A stretch of 64,000 nucleotides of DNA, taken from contig NZ_JH597773.1 in NCBI RefSeq assembly GCF_000243335.1, forward strand, positions 827,989-891,988. Reading direction: 5' to 3'. The translations under genes were made by a program, and so were the position numbers. The notes under the pieces were generated by a model. That model saw only the letters and a list, made by a program, of their open reading frames with translations. It did no database searches and was not told the DNA's origin. The stretch is from Leptonema illini DSM 21528. GTDB taxonomy: Bacteria; Spirochaetota; Leptospiria; Leptospirales; Leptonemataceae. Every line of letters begins with the position of its first letter. Positions within the stretch are counted from its first letter, which is position 1. This document shows, piece after piece, positions 63,133 to 64,000 of the stretch.

Positions 63133-64000
63133 TTAAAAGAAACGCAACGAGAGTCTTTCTTCCACCAGTTTCCCGCGCTGCGGAGTGAGCGAGGCGCGCT
63201 CGGGCCTTTCCCGTCTGAAGATCCAGAGGCCAGGAAGAGCGCTGAGATCCGGGGATGGAAAGAGCCCGACACGACGATCCCGGCCCTTCATCGTTCTGAA
63301 AAGCTGCACCGATGACGGATGACGCCTCAGATAGTTGCCGAGGCCTTTATCAAAGGCCGTCGAAAACACAAATCTCTCCTGTACCGCCGTCGGATCGGCG
63401 AAATTCCCTGCCTCTGCCTGATACTCGCATACGGCCAGTCTTCTTGAAAAGGCAACAAGATCCTCTTCGCTTTCCAGAAGATGGCTTTCAAGGCCCATCG
63501 TTACCTGAAACCGATAACCCGGATGCGCCGCATGCACGGCTCTGAGAAAAGAGAGGGCCCAGCTTTTCATGAAGTTTAACTGTAGAATCGCCTCAGGCCC
63601 GTCCTTTCGTTCAGAGTGGAAGGCGCGGATGTCGACATGGATCAGATGCGACTCCTCGGGAGATTTAGGCGAAATGCGCGTGATAAGCTCGTCGATGCGA
63701 ATCGACGTCTTCCAGTTGATGTCTTTCAGACGATCCCCCGGAATATACTCTCGCATATAGTACTTTTCCTCTTCGGTTACCTGCAACTTGCGCGTGCTCT
63801 CCTGACTCGAAGACGGATCAAACTTAACGGGAGCCCGGTCCGGGAAGAGCGGCGGAAGAAAGGTCAGCTGAATTTCTTCGGGATCGGTGAGCAGGACTCG
63901 CGTCAACCCAAAGACGTCTCTAAGCATAAGACTTCCGCTTGCGCGAACAGGGCCGCAAAAAGGCAGACGAAGCGGAACGGTAATCACACCCGCCTCGCGA
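63133..64000 (-). CDS. DUF58 protein, 5' end outside the window
   Basis: At least 289 residues are encoded here and the frame is still open at the right edge, so the N-terminus (normally two membrane helices) is missing. The DUF58 signature is REYIPGDRLKDINWKTSIR, close to the family's G-x-REY-x-PGD-x-x-R-x-I-x-W. The downstream VWA-like part follows. DUF58 proteins usually work with a MoxR ATPase and a transglutaminase; the MoxR gene is expected just beyond the edge. It ends 14 bases before the transglutaminase start, so the two are in one operon. Confidence 0.9.
   Translation of the reverse strand, partial: REAGVITVPLRLPFCGPVRASGSLMLRDVFGLTRVLLTDPEEIQLTFLPPLFPDRAPVKFDPSSSQESTRKLQVTEEEKYYMREYIPGDRLKDINWKTSIRIDELITRISPKSPEESHLIHVDIRAFHSERKDGPEAILQLNFMKSWALSFLRAVHAAHPGYRFQVTMGLESHLLESEEDLVAFSRRLAVCEYQAEAGNFADPTAVQERFVFSTAFDKGLGNYLRRHPSSVQLFRTMKGRDRRVGLFPSPDLSALPGLWIFRRERPERASLTPQRGKLVEERLSLRFF

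Overview
The window looks like chromosomal DNA of a spirochaete of the Leptospiraceae. The G+C content is moderate to high (by eye about 55%), which would fit a Leptonema-like member better than pathogenic Leptospira. Supporting traits are several secreted or lipobox-bearing proteins with no clear family outside that group, a 7TMR-DISM receptor joined to a SpoIIE/PP2C phosphatase, an outer-membrane barrel protein, and a mix of anabolic genes. The genus is an inference from gene content, not from a marker gene. No rRNA, tRNA, CRISPR array, insertion sequence, integrase or prophage gene was seen. This is mostly core chromosome with lineage-specific genes between the conserved ones.

Layout. 1-1.9 kb: an RRM RNA-binding protein and small genes, including an orphan HepT-like HEPN protein. 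1.9-9.3 kb: an alpha-glucan block. A GlgX-type debranching enzyme fused to MalQ lies on the minus strand, divergent from a GT4 glycosyltransferase / GH57 glycosidase pair. 9.3-17.5 kb: a tightly overlapping minus-strand peptidoglycan operon, murF-mraY-murD-ftsW-murG, whose last gene is a membrane receptor-phosphatase. 17.6-21.5 kb: a three-gene operon with overlapping ends (two thiolase-fold proteins without the classical catalytic residues, then a tandem-DUF35 protein), preceded by a 34-bp near-perfect palindrome. 21.7-30.1 kb: a helical-repeat protein, a PBP1C-like transpeptidase without a glycosyltransferase domain, and a thioester alpha-2-macroglobulin. 30.4-36.7 kb: secreted protein, methyltransferase, GNAT, Na+/Ca2+ exchanger, beta-lactamase-like lipoprotein with a small partner, and an outer-membrane barrel protein. 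36.8-45.6 kb: lysA, a secreted helical protein, a chemotaxis receptor, a DUF2889 protein, cysK, a possible degenerate GGDEF protein, argH and a helical protein. 45.6-55.7 kb: poly(A) polymerase with a charged tail, an M23 peptidase, topA, dprA, a TPR lipoprotein, rimI, a YkgJ-type protein with a histone-H1-like tail, a secreted protein, a C_GCAxxG_C_C protein and a SUKH-fold protein. 55.7-64 kb: an acyl-CoA synthetase, a large secreted protein, and a DUF58 / transglutaminase / PQQ-propeller-lipoprotein operon that runs off the right edge.

How the genes fit together. The cell envelope dominates: precursor synthesis and flipping (mur/ftsW), cross-linking and defence (PBP1C-like plus macroglobulin), M23 hydrolysis, and a periplasmic transglutaminase system. 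Storage-glucan turnover is the second theme. The thiolase-like/DUF35 operon with its palindrome is the best candidate for an undescribed enzyme system: DUF35 partners are known for thiolases and for Ltp2-type retro-aldolases, but a pair of active-site-altered subunits with a tandem DUF35 protein is unusual.
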